6,599 nt of DNA from Lentimicrobiaceae bacterium (GCA_007119395.1 SKPS01000171.1:1-6599); one strand, 5' to 3'; shown: positions 1 through 6,233, counted from the first letter of the stretch. The notes: generated by a model not told the origin, from the sequence alone. Numbers and translations: made by a program.

Positions 1-68
1 GAAGGGCACAAATGCTCAGGAAGCAAAAGCGAAGGGCACAAATGCTCAGGAAGCAAAGGCGAAGGGCA
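1..68 (+). repeat. 30-bp tandem direct repeat, 2 full copies plus the start of a third
   Basis: Copy 1 is 1-30 and copy 2 is 31-60. They differ only at position 28/58 (A versus G). The next 8 bases (61-68, GAAGGGCA) again match the unit start before the sequence diverges. Because the window opens exactly inside the array, more copies may lie to the left. The unit is a multiple of three, so copy-number change would keep the reading frame of the overlapping gene. Confidence 0.9.
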
Positions 69-190
69 TCGTTGCGGAGGCCATTCAGACGAGCGTGAGA
101 CCCGCCGTACTGAGCAAACCACACCCGCACGTCATCAAGGTTGCGGGCAAGGCGCAAGATAGCCCCCTTCATTCCATTTTGGGATCTTAA
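2..190 (+). CDS. C-terminal end of an unrecognised protein with a 10-residue tandem repeat (5' partial)
   Basis: An open frame enters from the left edge and gives 62 residues before TAA at 188-190. It begins with two copies of KGTNAQEAKA and a degenerate third start (KGIVAEAIQT), followed by a tail ending HSILGS. The frame choice rests on two observations. The single base that differs between the two DNA repeat copies (position 28 versus 58) is a synonymous Lys AAA/AAG change in this frame but would change the residue in the other two. An intrinsic terminator also starts 10 bp after this stop. The other forward frames are open for a while too, so the call is not certain. The repeat part is Ala/Lys/Gln/Glu-rich and probably helical or flexible; the tail is not one I recognise. 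The start lies outside the window and no function can be assigned. Confidence 0.55.
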   Translation, partial: KGTNAQEAKAKGTNAQEAKAKGIVAEAIQTSVRPAVLSKPHPHVIKVAGKAQDSPLHSILGS

Positions 191-199
191 AAGAGATAC

Positions 200-232
200 A
201 ACGGCCTTAGGCATTTGCCTGAGGTCGTTTTT
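200..232 (+). terminator. Intrinsic terminator after the left-edge gene
   Basis: A 13-bp stem (200-212 with 217-229) contains two G-U wobbles, closes on a 4-base ATTT loop, and runs into a T tract at 228-232. It lies 10 bp after the TAA at 188-190, the position expected for the end of that transcript. On the other strand the same stem is followed by a weaker T-rich stretch, so it could also help stop transcripts of the minus-strand lipoprotein gene that ends at 311. The rest of 191-310 shows only weak dyads (GACCCG 250-255 with CGGGTC 286-291; CATAT 233-237 with ATATG 244-248). Confidence 0.8.
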
Positions 233-310
233 CATATATCAAAATATGAGACCCGGTTCAGTTCTCATCACAAAACACATCCATTCGGGTCATTATACCG
301 TTTGGAAGGA

Positions 311-1009
311 TTAGTTGTAGAAGACGGTAAACGGTTTCTGCACCGGCCCATCGGGCAGCAAATAGTGAATGATGAATTGCACCGAGTCAGCGCCAGCGAC
401 TTGTAAGGCATACAGGCTCCAACACTGTTTTACATGAAATAGATTCTCACAATCGTCTTCCATGTTGTTATAAAACAGGTGAACATTCCAGGGTTGGGTG
501 AGTGTGGTATCGCAACACGTACCATCACGAATCAAAGCAAATGCAGGGTTTACGCATCCTCCCATAAGACTCCCCTCCATCACCAGAGAGGTGCCATCTA
601 CATAGAGTGCATCCATTGAATGCAAAGGGTGGTTCACGAAGCCCTCAAGTGTAGGCCATGCCTCAATGATGTGACAGCCCACGGTTTTGATCTCATGGAT
701 ATGAACAGGCAACGCATCGGCACATGTAGCAAAAGCGTCATCGGGCAGCGAATAGGTTACCTCCACTTTCGTAAGGTCAGAAAAAACGAAATTCTTATCA
801 TCCATCACAACAGGTTGGAGCCATTCACCATCATCCAGTCTGATCATAAAACCACACCCGTCAATTGCTGATCGATTAATCAGCATACCCTCTTTCGTCA
901 CAGTTTCTAAAAGAGGTAAATCTATTGTATCTTTGTTGCATCCGGAATTCATCATGGTGTATCCCATGGCAAACAGACAAATAACTGATAAAAGTGTAAC
1001 TTGTCTCAT
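311..1009 (-). CDS. Predicted cysteine-rich lipoprotein, function unknown
   Basis: This 232-residue protein starts with a lipoprotein-type signal: Arg2, a hydrophobic stretch at about residues 4-20, then NSGC with the likely lipidated Cys24 and Asn-Lys-Asp after it. The -3 residue Asn is not the classical Leu, but SGC at the cleavage site is common in Bacteroidota lipoproteins. The mature part carries eight further cysteines (52, 96, 112, 152, 165, 166, 187, 196), suggesting disulphides in the periplasm or on the cell surface. Two parts can be seen: residues about 40-113, with the motif DGCGFMIRLDDG, which I associate with small beta-rich lipoprotein domains in this phylum, and residues about 135-232, starting near GGCVNPAF. 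There are no enzyme motifs. The gene diverges from the ECF sigma gene and shares its promoter region, so it may belong to the same envelope response; this is inference from position only. Confidence 0.8.
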   Translation of the reverse strand: MRQVTLLSVICLFAMGYTMMNSGCNKDTIDLPLLETVTKEGMLINRSAIDGCGFMIRLDDGEWLQPVVMDDKNFVFSDLTKVEVTYSLPDDAFATCADALPVHIHEIKTVGCHIIEAWPTLEGFVNHPLHSMDALYVDGTSLVMEGSLMGGCVNPAFALIRDGTCCDTTLTQPWNVHLFYNNMEDDCENLFHVKQCWSLYALQVAGADSVQFIIHYLLPDGPVQKPFTVFYN

Positions 1010-1063
1010 AGTGTATGTTTAATAGAATCAAATGAACAGATAATAAAGTAGCTCTTTCAACTT

Positions 1064-1075
1064 ATGAACGTTCAT
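1064..1075. promoter_or_regulatory. Perfect 12-bp palindrome, candidate operator
   Basis: ATGAACGTTCAT reads the same on both strands. It lies 8 bp upstream of the forward -7 element and about 10-20 bp downstream of the predicted start of the minus-strand transcript. A dimeric regulator bound here could affect both divergent genes. The regulator is unknown. Confidence 0.45.
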
Positions 1076-1083
1076 TCAATCGG

Positions 1084-1091
1084 TTACTTTG
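1084..1091 (+). promoter_or_regulatory. Probable -7 element of the ECF sigma gene
   Basis: TTACTTTG matches TAnnTTTG at 7 of 8 positions (T instead of A at the second base) and is followed by C, giving TTTGC. No clear TTG is seen about 20 bp upstream, so expression may need an activator or another sigma factor. If used, the transcript starts near 1097. That makes the in-frame TTG codons at 1104 and 1107 unlikely starts and favours a start at 1167 or 1194. Confidence 0.45.
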
Positions 1092-1122
1092 CAAAGATAG
1101 TTTTTGTTGAGAGGCAACGCAA
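1092..1122 (-). promoter_or_regulatory. Bacteroidota-type promoter of the lipoprotein gene
   Basis: Read on the minus strand, TATCTTTG (1099 down to 1092) matches the -7 consensus TAnnTTTG exactly. A TTG (1122 down to 1120) lies 20 bp upstream, close to the usual distance of the -33 element. Transcription would start near 1085 and leave a leader of about 75 nt before the ATG at 1009. Confidence 0.65.
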
Positions 1123-1193
1123 CCAAATTAACAAATCATTCATCATTTAAACTGAAGTCTGAGGTAGTGGCAAAAGAAGTACGTGAAGAGGAG

Positions 1194-1757
1194 ATGATTT
1201 TGGGCTGTGTTCGCGGGAGTCGCGAGGCACAGAGGGCTTTGTATGACCATTATTCTCCGCGGCTTTTCGGAATATGTTTAATGTATGCTACTGATCAGAT
1301 GGATGCTGAGGATACTCTTCACGACGGGTTTATGAAGATTTTTGCCGGCATTGGTCAGTATGAGGGCAAGGGTTCTTTTGAAGGGTGGATGCGACGGATT
1401 ATTGTAAACACGGCTTTGGAGAAGTACCGCAGGGGCAAGCGGCTGCAGTCTATCATGGAGGAGGTTCGTTATGAGCAGGACCGCAGCGAGGAGCAGATTA
1501 TTTCATCACTGACGGCAGGTGAGATCATGGAAGCGGTGATGGAGCTACCTCCCCGCTATCGTATCTCGTTTCTGTTGTATTCCATTGAGGGGTACAGTCA
1601 CAAAGAGATTGCAGAGCGTTTAGGCATCAGTGAGGGCACCTCGAAGTCAAATTTATCGAGAGCGCGGTCGATTTTACAGGGGCGGTTAAGGGCGTATTAC
1701 GAAGAGAGTTTACGGGTGTCGGAGAGTGAGCCATCCATCATACCTATGACACGATAA
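1194..1757 (+). CDS. RNA polymerase ECF-family sigma factor (sigma-70 family)
   Basis: It directs RNA polymerase to a specific promoter set. From the ATG at 1194 it has 187 residues. Region 2 covers about residues 8-80 (RALYDHYSPRLFGICLMYA, then DAEDTLHDGFMKIF, then GSFEGWMRRIIVNTALEKYR, the core-binding and -10 recognition part). Region 4 covers about 108-165, with LPPRYRISFLLYSIEGYSHKEI and a helix-turn-helix around EIAERLGISEGTSKSNLSRAR. The pattern is typical of Bacteroidota ECF factors. The start is uncertain: the frame is open from 1101, and TTG 1104 (217 aa), GTG 1167 (196 aa) and ATG 1194 are possible. GTG 1167 would keep an acidic EEE stretch before ILGC that relatives often show; TTG 1104 lies almost on the predicted transcription start. 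The next gene encodes an anti-sigma-like protein, the expected partner. Signal and target genes cannot be read from the sequence. Confidence 0.93.
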   Translation: MILGCVRGSREAQRALYDHYSPRLFGICLMYATDQMDAEDTLHDGFMKIFAGIGQYEGKGSFEGWMRRIIVNTALEKYRRGKRLQSIMEEVRYEQDRSEEQIISSLTAGEIMEAVMELPPRYRISFLLYSIEGYSHKEIAERLGISEGTSKSNLSRARSILQGRLRAYYEESLRVSESEPSIIPMTR

Positions 1758-1798
1758 CAACAAGGGTAGCAGCAAGGATAACAACAAGATAACAGAAG
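1753..1798 (+). repeat. 12-bp tandem repeat joining sigma gene and barrel gene
   Basis: Four head-to-tail units are visible: GATAACAACAAG (1753-1764), GGTAGCAGCAAG (1765-1776, degenerate), GATAACAACAAG (1777-1788, identical to the first) and a shortened ATAACAGAAG (1789-1798). The first unit contains the sigma stop codon, and the last ends directly at the ATG of the next gene. In the sigma frame, units 2 and 3 again carry stops. The array is purine-rich and almost free of T, so it would leave the leader of the downstream gene unstructured. Confidence 0.75.
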
Positions 1799-3121
1799 AT
1801 GACAGGGAAAGAACATCACATAGACAAGGCAGTACGGGGAGCTTCATCCGGGTTTGAGGCTGCACCACCTCCCGGGGTGTGGTCGCGGCTGGATCGGTCT
1901 CTTGATGCCAGGCAGCGTGGTGCCGTATTGAGTATAAGGCGTAAGATTCTGACTACAGCGGCAGTGATTCTGGCATTTGTATCCGGCTATTTCCTTGCAA
2001 TGGTAAGCCGGATCGATTCTCCAGATATGGCACCCATTCAGACGCCTCTTCTGGCGGTTGAGTATGCTGATACTGCGGAGGCAGCAACACCCCTTTTGCC
2101 TGCTCCCCGCGTGACAACCCACAGCGCGCCCTCCGAACCATTGATTGCATCACATGAAAGCACCTCAATACCTCTGTCACCACGACACCATGACCCCATC
2201 GATCCGATACATCCGACCCGTCCGACCCAACCATCTGATCAACCCATTCACACTACCACACCACAGTCTGAACTTCCACAGATTGCATTTAACGAGTGGC
2301 TTCCGGATTTCGATGGACTTATCATCCCTGTCCTGGAACCTTTTACTTCCCCTGTTACTCCTCCGTTGAACACCGATTTTCAGGCAGTTGACAGGTTGCC
2401 CGGTTCGCGTTGGAGGATCGCCGGAATTGCCGGACAAACGGTAGCAAATTACTATCAAACCTCAGCAGCAGCACCACTGGCTGATGGTGTGTACCAACAT
2501 GACATGATGGGCACGATGGGCGAACAGATGCTGAGCCCGTTGTTCTCATGGGGTCTGAATCTGCAATATCAATTGTCAACACGCACCGGGATTTCAACCG
2601 GACTGGCTTTTCATCAGTTTTCAACCCCTATGGTGAACCCTGTTACTGCGAATTACACCATGCTCAGCTCCGGCAAGCTGGGTACCAACCCGCTGGGTGC
2701 CGTAGTGCTGGATCAAACTGTTGAGATGAGTCTGGCCAAATCTCCCGGGCAGGAGGTGAACCCCGGTGATTTCACACAGCACATTTCATATCTTGAAATA
2801 CCAATCACAGCCACCTGGGGTGTATCCTTCAACCGTGTCAGCCTTAGCTTGAGCGGAGGGATTGGCGGCAACCTTTTACAAGGTAACGATGTGATGCACA
2901 CCACCGAGAGTGATCGACAATCGATTGGCACCACGGATGGCATTAAAGAGTTGTATTTCAGTGGTATTCTGGCTGCCGATGTAAGCATACGACTCGATGA
3001 GCAGTGGCACTGGAGCTTTCTGCCTGTATACCGTCATGCGCTCCATTCGGTGAGTCAAAGTGAATTCCGGCCCCGCATTATCTCGTTCGGGTTGTATACC
3101 GGCCTGCAGTTTCGGTTCTGA
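1799..3121 (+). CDS. Anti-sigma-like N-terminus and transmembrane helix fused to a C-terminal outer-membrane beta-barrel
   Basis: The 440 residues fall into four parts. Residues 1-48 are hydrophilic, with GFEAAPPPGVWSRLDRSL (18-35), a motif resembling the short cytoplasmic segment of anti-sigma-like proteins in this phylum (FE..P..vW..l). Residues 49-69 form one hydrophobic helix preceded by Arg-Arg-Lys, so the N-terminus should face the cytoplasm. Residues about 71-200 are rich in Pro, Thr, Ser and His and lack structure, as in a periplasmic spacer. From about 203 the sequence alternates like beta strands, contains YLEIPITATWGV (331-342), a hallmark of the porin-like OMP_b-brl family, and ends in Phe440 as barrel substrates of the BAM machinery do. 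There is no cleavable signal peptide. With the sigma gene 41 bp upstream, the protein may hold the sigma factor and sense the outer membrane; that role is inference. A plain barrel protein with an unusual signal anchor is the alternative. Confidence 0.82.
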   Translation: MTGKEHHIDKAVRGASSGFEAAPPPGVWSRLDRSLDARQRGAVLSIRRKILTTAAVILAFVSGYFLAMVSRIDSPDMAPIQTPLLAVEYADTAEAATPLLPAPRVTTHSAPSEPLIASHESTSIPLSPRHHDPIDPIHPTRPTQPSDQPIHTTTPQSELPQIAFNEWLPDFDGLIIPVLEPFTSPVTPPLNTDFQAVDRLPGSRWRIAGIAGQTVANYYQTSAAAPLADGVYQHDMMGTMGEQMLSPLFSWGLNLQYQLSTRTGISTGLAFHQFSTPMVNPVTANYTMLSSGKLGTNPLGAVVLDQTVEMSLAKSPGQEVNPGDFTQHISYLEIPITATWGVSFNRVSLSLSGGIGGNLLQGNDVMHTTESDRQSIGTTDGIKELYFSGILAADVSIRLDEQWHWSFLPVYRHALHSVSQSEFRPRIISFGLYTGLQFRF

Positions 3122-3133
3122 TCATGTGATCAG
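3118..3133. other. Short hairpin between two convergent genes
   Basis: CTGATCA (3118-3124) and TGATCAG (3127-3133) are exact inverted copies and could form a hairpin with a 4-base loop. It overlaps the TGA of the barrel gene and fills most of the 17 bp before the tsaB stop. There is no T tract on either strand, so it is not a standard intrinsic terminator, but it is the only candidate for separating the two converging transcripts. Confidence 0.4.
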
Positions 3134-3138
3134 GGTAT

Positions 3139-3831
3139 CTACCGCAGCCCTTTCACCTTGGGTGTTCCAGCCACAAATTGCTTCACGTAGAGCGGTTCGA
3201 TATAGGCCATGTCGTCAAATCGTTGCTGTGCGAAAGCGATTGTGCCAGGCTTGCCAAGCAGTTGTGCCGATGGCAATACATCGGTTCTGATGATCACTTT
3301 CGGATTGTCCCTGAACATTTCCCGAAACTTCTCCGCTCCATTCCCGGCCAGGATATATGACCCGGCAACAGCATCGGCGTCAAAGTGTTGTGGTGTAATC
3401 ACCTCTGCTTTCAGCGGATGCACGGTCTGCAGTTGTTTGTTGTAGGTAGCACAATACACCTCCATTCGCCCGGCATCAATCATTGGGATCAGCAAATCAT
3501 TTTCGCTGCATGTTTCCGCCATATGGTGTGCCATGGCTTCAATCGCCGTGATGCCTATCAAGGGGATGTTCAGGGCAAAGCAGATCCCTTTAGCAACCGA
3601 CATCCCGATTCTTAGTCCGGTATAAGACCCCGGGCCTTTGCTCACCAGCACCGCATCGAGGTGTTCCGGTGTCAGGCTCTCCTGCTGTAACACATCCTCC
3701 ACATAGCGTGAGAGCAAGGCAGCGTGTTGATAGCCATCATCTATCTCCTTTTGCGCTCTCAGGCTGCCGTTTTCAAAGAGGGCCACAGAGCACACAGTGG
3801 TTGACGATTCTATGGCGAGCAATCTGTTCAT
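3139..3831 (-). CDS. tsaB: tRNA threonylcarbamoyladenosine biosynthesis protein TsaB
   Basis: TsaB is the inactive ASKHA-fold partner of TsaD in the cytoplasmic complex that, with TsaE, transfers threonylcarbamoyl from TsaC-made threonylcarbamoyl-AMP to A37 of tRNAs reading ANN codons. The 230 residues match the usual length. Visible signs are the N-terminal IESSTTVCSVAL (7-18), the family signature GPGSYTGLRIG (66-76), AKGICFALNIPLIGI (80-94), MIDAGRMEVYCATY (117-130), and near the C-terminus IEPLYVKQFVA (211-221). The frame stays open for another 387 bases to 4218, but the family homology begins at the ATG ending at 3831, and a consensus promoter lies just upstream, so the short start is chosen. 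The gene stands alone on its strand, convergent with the barrel gene and divergent from ruvB. Confidence 0.96.
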   Translation of the reverse strand: MNRLLAIESSTTVCSVALFENGSLRAQKEIDDGYQHAALLSRYVEDVLQQESLTPEHLDAVLVSKGPGSYTGLRIGMSVAKGICFALNIPLIGITAIEAMAHHMAETCSENDLLIPMIDAGRMEVYCATYNKQLQTVHPLKAEVITPQHFDADAVAGSYILAGNGAEKFREMFRDNPKVIIRTDVLPSAQLLGKPGTIAFAQQRFDDMAYIEPLYVKQFVAGTPKVKGLR

Positions 3832-3856
3832 GCTTTTGTTGATTTGAAAGGTTTTG

Positions 3857-3864
3857 CAAAAGTA
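3857..3864 (-). promoter_or_regulatory. Probable -7 element of tsaB
   Basis: On the minus strand this reads TACTTTTG, an exact TAnnTTTG match. No clear TTG is found at the -33 distance. Transcription would start near 3850, leaving a leader of about 19 nt, and would exclude the long upstream extension of the tsaB frame. Confidence 0.5.
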
Positions 3865-3987
3865 CGGTATTCTAACCTGTCGTGTTCTGTTTTCCGGCAG
3901 GAGAAAAGCGGGGAGGCTCGGATTAATCGCGTGAGGGTTATTTGCATGGGGGCTTTCCTTGTCCGGGTTGCCTGTTATAATGAATGC

Positions 3988-4015
3988 TTTGCCACCAAAA
4001 AAATGAGTAAGTTTG
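3988..4015 (+). promoter_or_regulatory. Probable ruvB promoter
   Basis: TAAGTTTG (4008-4015) is an exact TAnnTTTG match and TTTG (3988-3991) lies 16 bp upstream, slightly closer than usual. A start near 4021 gives a short leader of about 15 nt before the ATG at 4036. A TATAAT-like hexamer (3976-3981) is also present but has no suitably spaced -35 partner. The 204-bp gap 3832-4035 thus holds divergent promoters for tsaB and ruvB; I see no small gene in it. Confidence 0.5.
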
Positions 4016-4035
4016 TGGCAACTAAAGCGACCATA

Positions 4036-5058
4036 ATGAACAACAATCTGAACGCGGAGAAGGAGCATCTTACCACGGCTGAGCGGGAGTTTGAGAGGGC
4101 TTTGCGCCCTGTTGTTTTCGAGGATTTTGCCGGTCAGCGCAGTGTGACTGACAACCTGAAAGTTTTCGTACAGGCGGCATCTCGCAGGGGCGAAGCATTG
4201 GACCATGTATTGCTTCACGGTCCACCGGGATTGGGTAAGACCACACTCTCTTATATCATAGCGAGTGAGCTGGGTGTAAATATCCGTACTACCTCGGGTC
4301 CGGTTCTGGACAAGCCGGGGGATCTGGCGGGATTGTTAACGGGTCTTGAGACGAACGATGTGTTGTTTATTGATGAGATACACCGTTTAAGCAATATTGT
4401 GGAGGAGTATCTTTATTCTGCGATGGAGGATTTTCGTATCGACATTATGTTAGAGACGGGTCCAAGCGCGCGGACTGTTCAGATTGGGTTAAATCCATTT
4501 ACTTTGATTGGGGCGACAACGCGGTCGGGGTTGTTGACGGCGCCACTGCGGTCCAGGTTTGGCATCAATGCACGGCTCAATTATTACGATGCAGAGACTT
4601 TAACCGGCATCGTGATGCGTTCTGCGGGTTTGCTGCATGTACCCATTGACATGGATTCGGCGGCTGAGATTGCCCGGCGCAGCCGTGGCACCCCCAGGAT
4701 CACCAACATGCTGTTAAGGCGTGTTCGTGATTTCGCTGAGGTGAAAGGTGACGGTCACATCAGGCTCGACATCGTGCACATGGCGCTGGAGGCTCTACAG
4801 GTTGACAAGAATGGTTTAGACGAGATGGACAACCGCATATTGGAGGCGATCATTGACAAGTTCAAGGGAGGGCCGGTGGGTATCACCACGATTGCTACGG
4901 CTGTAGGTGAGGATGCGGGCACGATAGAGGAGGTGTATGAGCCTTTTTTGATCCAGGAGGGTTTTTTGGTTCGCACACCCAGAGGGCGTGAAGCCACTGA
5001 GAAATCGTACCGTCATTTGGGCAGGGTGCCGGGTGCTGCGCAAGGGAGGCTCTTTTAA
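4036..5058 (+). CDS. ruvB: Holliday junction branch migration ATPase RuvB
   Basis: RuvB forms hexameric AAA+ motors that, with RuvA, drive branch migration of Holliday junctions before RuvC cuts them, in homologous recombination and replication-fork repair. The 340 residues agree with family length (about 335-345). Visible are the N-terminal LRPVVFEDFAGQ (23-34), Walker A GPPGLGKT (62-69), the segment SGPVLDKPGDLAGLLT (87-102), Walker B LFIDEIHR (110-117), sensor 1 GATTRSG (159-165), the arginine finger in LRSRFG (Arg174), sensor 2 around RGTPRITN (217-224), and the C-terminal winged helix (about 260-340, with GGPVGITTIATAVGED). All catalytic residues are present. The frame is open 64 codons further upstream, but the ATG at 4036 fits the family and lies just downstream of a promoter. 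queG follows after 11 bp and is probably in the same transcript. Confidence 0.97.
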   Translation: MNNNLNAEKEHLTTAEREFERALRPVVFEDFAGQRSVTDNLKVFVQAASRRGEALDHVLLHGPPGLGKTTLSYIIASELGVNIRTTSGPVLDKPGDLAGLLTGLETNDVLFIDEIHRLSNIVEEYLYSAMEDFRIDIMLETGPSARTVQIGLNPFTLIGATTRSGLLTAPLRSRFGINARLNYYDAETLTGIVMRSAGLLHVPIDMDSAAEIARRSRGTPRITNMLLRRVRDFAEVKGDGHIRLDIVHMALEALQVDKNGLDEMDNRILEAIIDKFKGGPVGITTIATAVGEDAGTIEEVYEPFLIQEGFLVRTPRGREATEKSYRHLGRVPGAAQGRLF

Positions 5059-5069
5059 CCTGCGTTGCC

Positions 5070-6002
5070 ATGGGTTTAAAAACACCATTCACGGCACGGG
5101 AGATCAAAGGGCGTGCACACGCACTTGGCTTCAGCCATTGTGGAATCACAGGAGCAGATGAGTCACCGGCGGCACGCGAACGCTTCATTGCCTGGCTTGA
5201 TGCAGGGCATCATGCGGGGCTCTCGTATCTGGAACGGAACATCGACAAGCGGTTCAACCCGTCGTTGTTGCTGGAGGGGGCTACCACTGCCATTGTATTG
5301 GCGAGAAGGTATGGTGATGCCGATCTGGCGCGGCAGAACCGGAGTGGCATAGCGATGTATGCATGGGGTGAGGATTACCACACGGCGTTACGGCGCAGGG
5401 CAGAACCACTGCTGGCGCTGCTGCAAAGCGCCGATCCCTCTTCACGCAGCCGGTTCTTTACAGACACCGCGCCCCTCTCTGAACGTTCGTTGGCCGTAAA
5501 AGGGGGTATGGGGTGGATTGGCTCCAACGGGATGCTGATCATTCCGGGCTTGGGTTCAATGGTCTCTTTGTCGGTGATACTTACCACCATCATATTGCCA
5601 CCTGACCCTCCGTTCACCCACAACCATTGCGGCACCTGTACGCTGTGTGCCGAAGCGTGTCCAACCGAAGCGATTCTGACAGGAGGTTTGATCGATGCAG
5701 GGAAATGCATCGCGTACCATACCAATTCATCCTCATCCCCCATTCCGGAGAACATTGCAGAGAAAATGGAGTGTCAGGTTTATGGATGTGATATTTGTCA
5801 GCAGGTATGTCCGTGGAATGAGCCTCAGAATATCCGTGACTCCGTGACAGGGGGGATCACTTTTCCTGAAGGGTGGCCACAGCGAATCGAATCTTGGGCT
5901 TCCATCGACGCGTTAGGTTTTCAGAAACTGTTCAACGGTTCGGCATTAGAGCATACCGGTTTTTCGAGGTTGAAGTACCAGGCGGGTTTGGTTGCGGAGT
6001 AG
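5070..6002 (+). CDS. queG: Epoxyqueuosine reductase QueG (short form)
   Basis: QueG is a cobalamin- and [4Fe-4S]-dependent cytoplasmic enzyme that reduces epoxyqueuosine to queuosine at wobble position 34 of tRNAs for Asp, Asn, His and Tyr. In 310 residues one sees the N-terminal domain (AHALGFSHCGI, 16-26), GEDYH (100-104) of the cobalamin-binding region, TDTAPLSERSLAVKGGMGWI (131-150) with the conserved Asp132, and two iron-sulphur cysteine sets: CGTCTLCAEACP (Cys187, 190, 193, 197) and GCDICQQVCPWN (Cys240, 243, 247), with CIAYHT (213-218) between. It is about 65-75 residues shorter than E. coli or Bacillus QueG and lacks the C-terminal HEAT-like repeats, as I recall for other Bacteroidota QueG. 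It starts 11 bp after ruvB and probably shares its promoter. Confidence 0.96.
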   Translation: MGLKTPFTAREIKGRAHALGFSHCGITGADESPAARERFIAWLDAGHHAGLSYLERNIDKRFNPSLLLEGATTAIVLARRYGDADLARQNRSGIAMYAWGEDYHTALRRRAEPLLALLQSADPSSRSRFFTDTAPLSERSLAVKGGMGWIGSNGMLIIPGLGSMVSLSVILTTIILPPDPPFTHNHCGTCTLCAEACPTEAILTGGLIDAGKCIAYHTNSSSSPIPENIAEKMECQVYGCDICQQVCPWNEPQNIRDSVTGGITFPEGWPQRIESWASIDALGFQKLFNGSALEHTGFSRLKYQAGLVAE

Positions 6003-6008
6003 CTGGGG

Positions 6009-6050
6009 TGGCTTTTGGCTGTTGGCTAATGGCTTTTGGCCGTTGGCTTT
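6009..6050 (+). repeat. 21-bp tandem repeat downstream of queG
   Basis: Copies 6009-6029 and 6030-6050 share TGGCTTTTGGCyGTTGGCT and differ at one internal base and at the last two bases. Within each copy TTGGC recurs, so the tract is a low-complexity GGCT/TTGGC array. Arrays of this kind are, as I recall, common in Bacteroidota intergenic DNA. It is followed by T runs but has only a 4-bp possible stem, so it is a poor terminator. Confidence 0.75.
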
Positions 6051-6211
6051 TTTGTCTTTTTTGGGTTAACCCGAAAACCAAGTTATCTCCCGTAGGGACA
6101 GGATATGGGATGTTGGCACCGCTTCAGTGGCTTGGCGACAAAAAAGTTATATATCAATAAACTACCACCATCACCTTTCTGCATTGTCGGGACAAACTAT
6201 CCAGGAGAGGG

Positions 6212-6233
6212 GATGCCATGGCGGGATGGCATC
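6212..6233. repeat. Perfect 8-bp inverted repeat (hairpin)
   Basis: GATGCCAT (6212-6219) and ATGGCATC (6226-6233) are exact inverted copies around the 6-base loop GGCGGG. No T tract follows on either side, so it is not a terminator. It could be an RNA hairpin in a transcript from queG, a REP-like element, or a protein-binding site. Confidence 0.6.

Noticed and set aside
1..68. CRISPR array
   Set aside because: The repeat copies are directly adjacent with no spacers, and the difference between copies follows the reading frame of a protein.
215..871. Forward ORFs at 215-406 and 620-871
   Set aside because: Both are antisense to, or mostly overlap, the lipoprotein gene and its terminator region and show no protein-like conservation.
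1104..1193. TTG start of the sigma gene giving 217 residues
   Set aside because: The codon lies within a few bases of the predicted transcription start, and the extra 30 residues are not expected for the family. GTG 1167 remains possible.
3844..4035. 64-codon N-terminal extension of ruvB
   Set aside because: The family begins a few residues before LTTAEREF; the extension crosses the promoter and shows no conserved sequence.
3832..4218. Long N-terminal extension of the tsaB frame (129 codons)
   Set aside because: It runs antisense through the promoter region and the start of ruvB, has no TsaB homology, and lies upstream of a consensus tsaB promoter.
6048..6076. GGGTTAACCC palindrome with T run as queG terminator
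   Set aside because: The T run precedes the palindrome on the plus strand and an A run follows it, so the order is wrong for a terminator; on the minus strand the order is also wrong.
5873..6160. Forward ORF overlapping the queG end
   Set aside because: It begins inside queG in another frame and continues through the GGCT/TTGGC repeat; no independent support.
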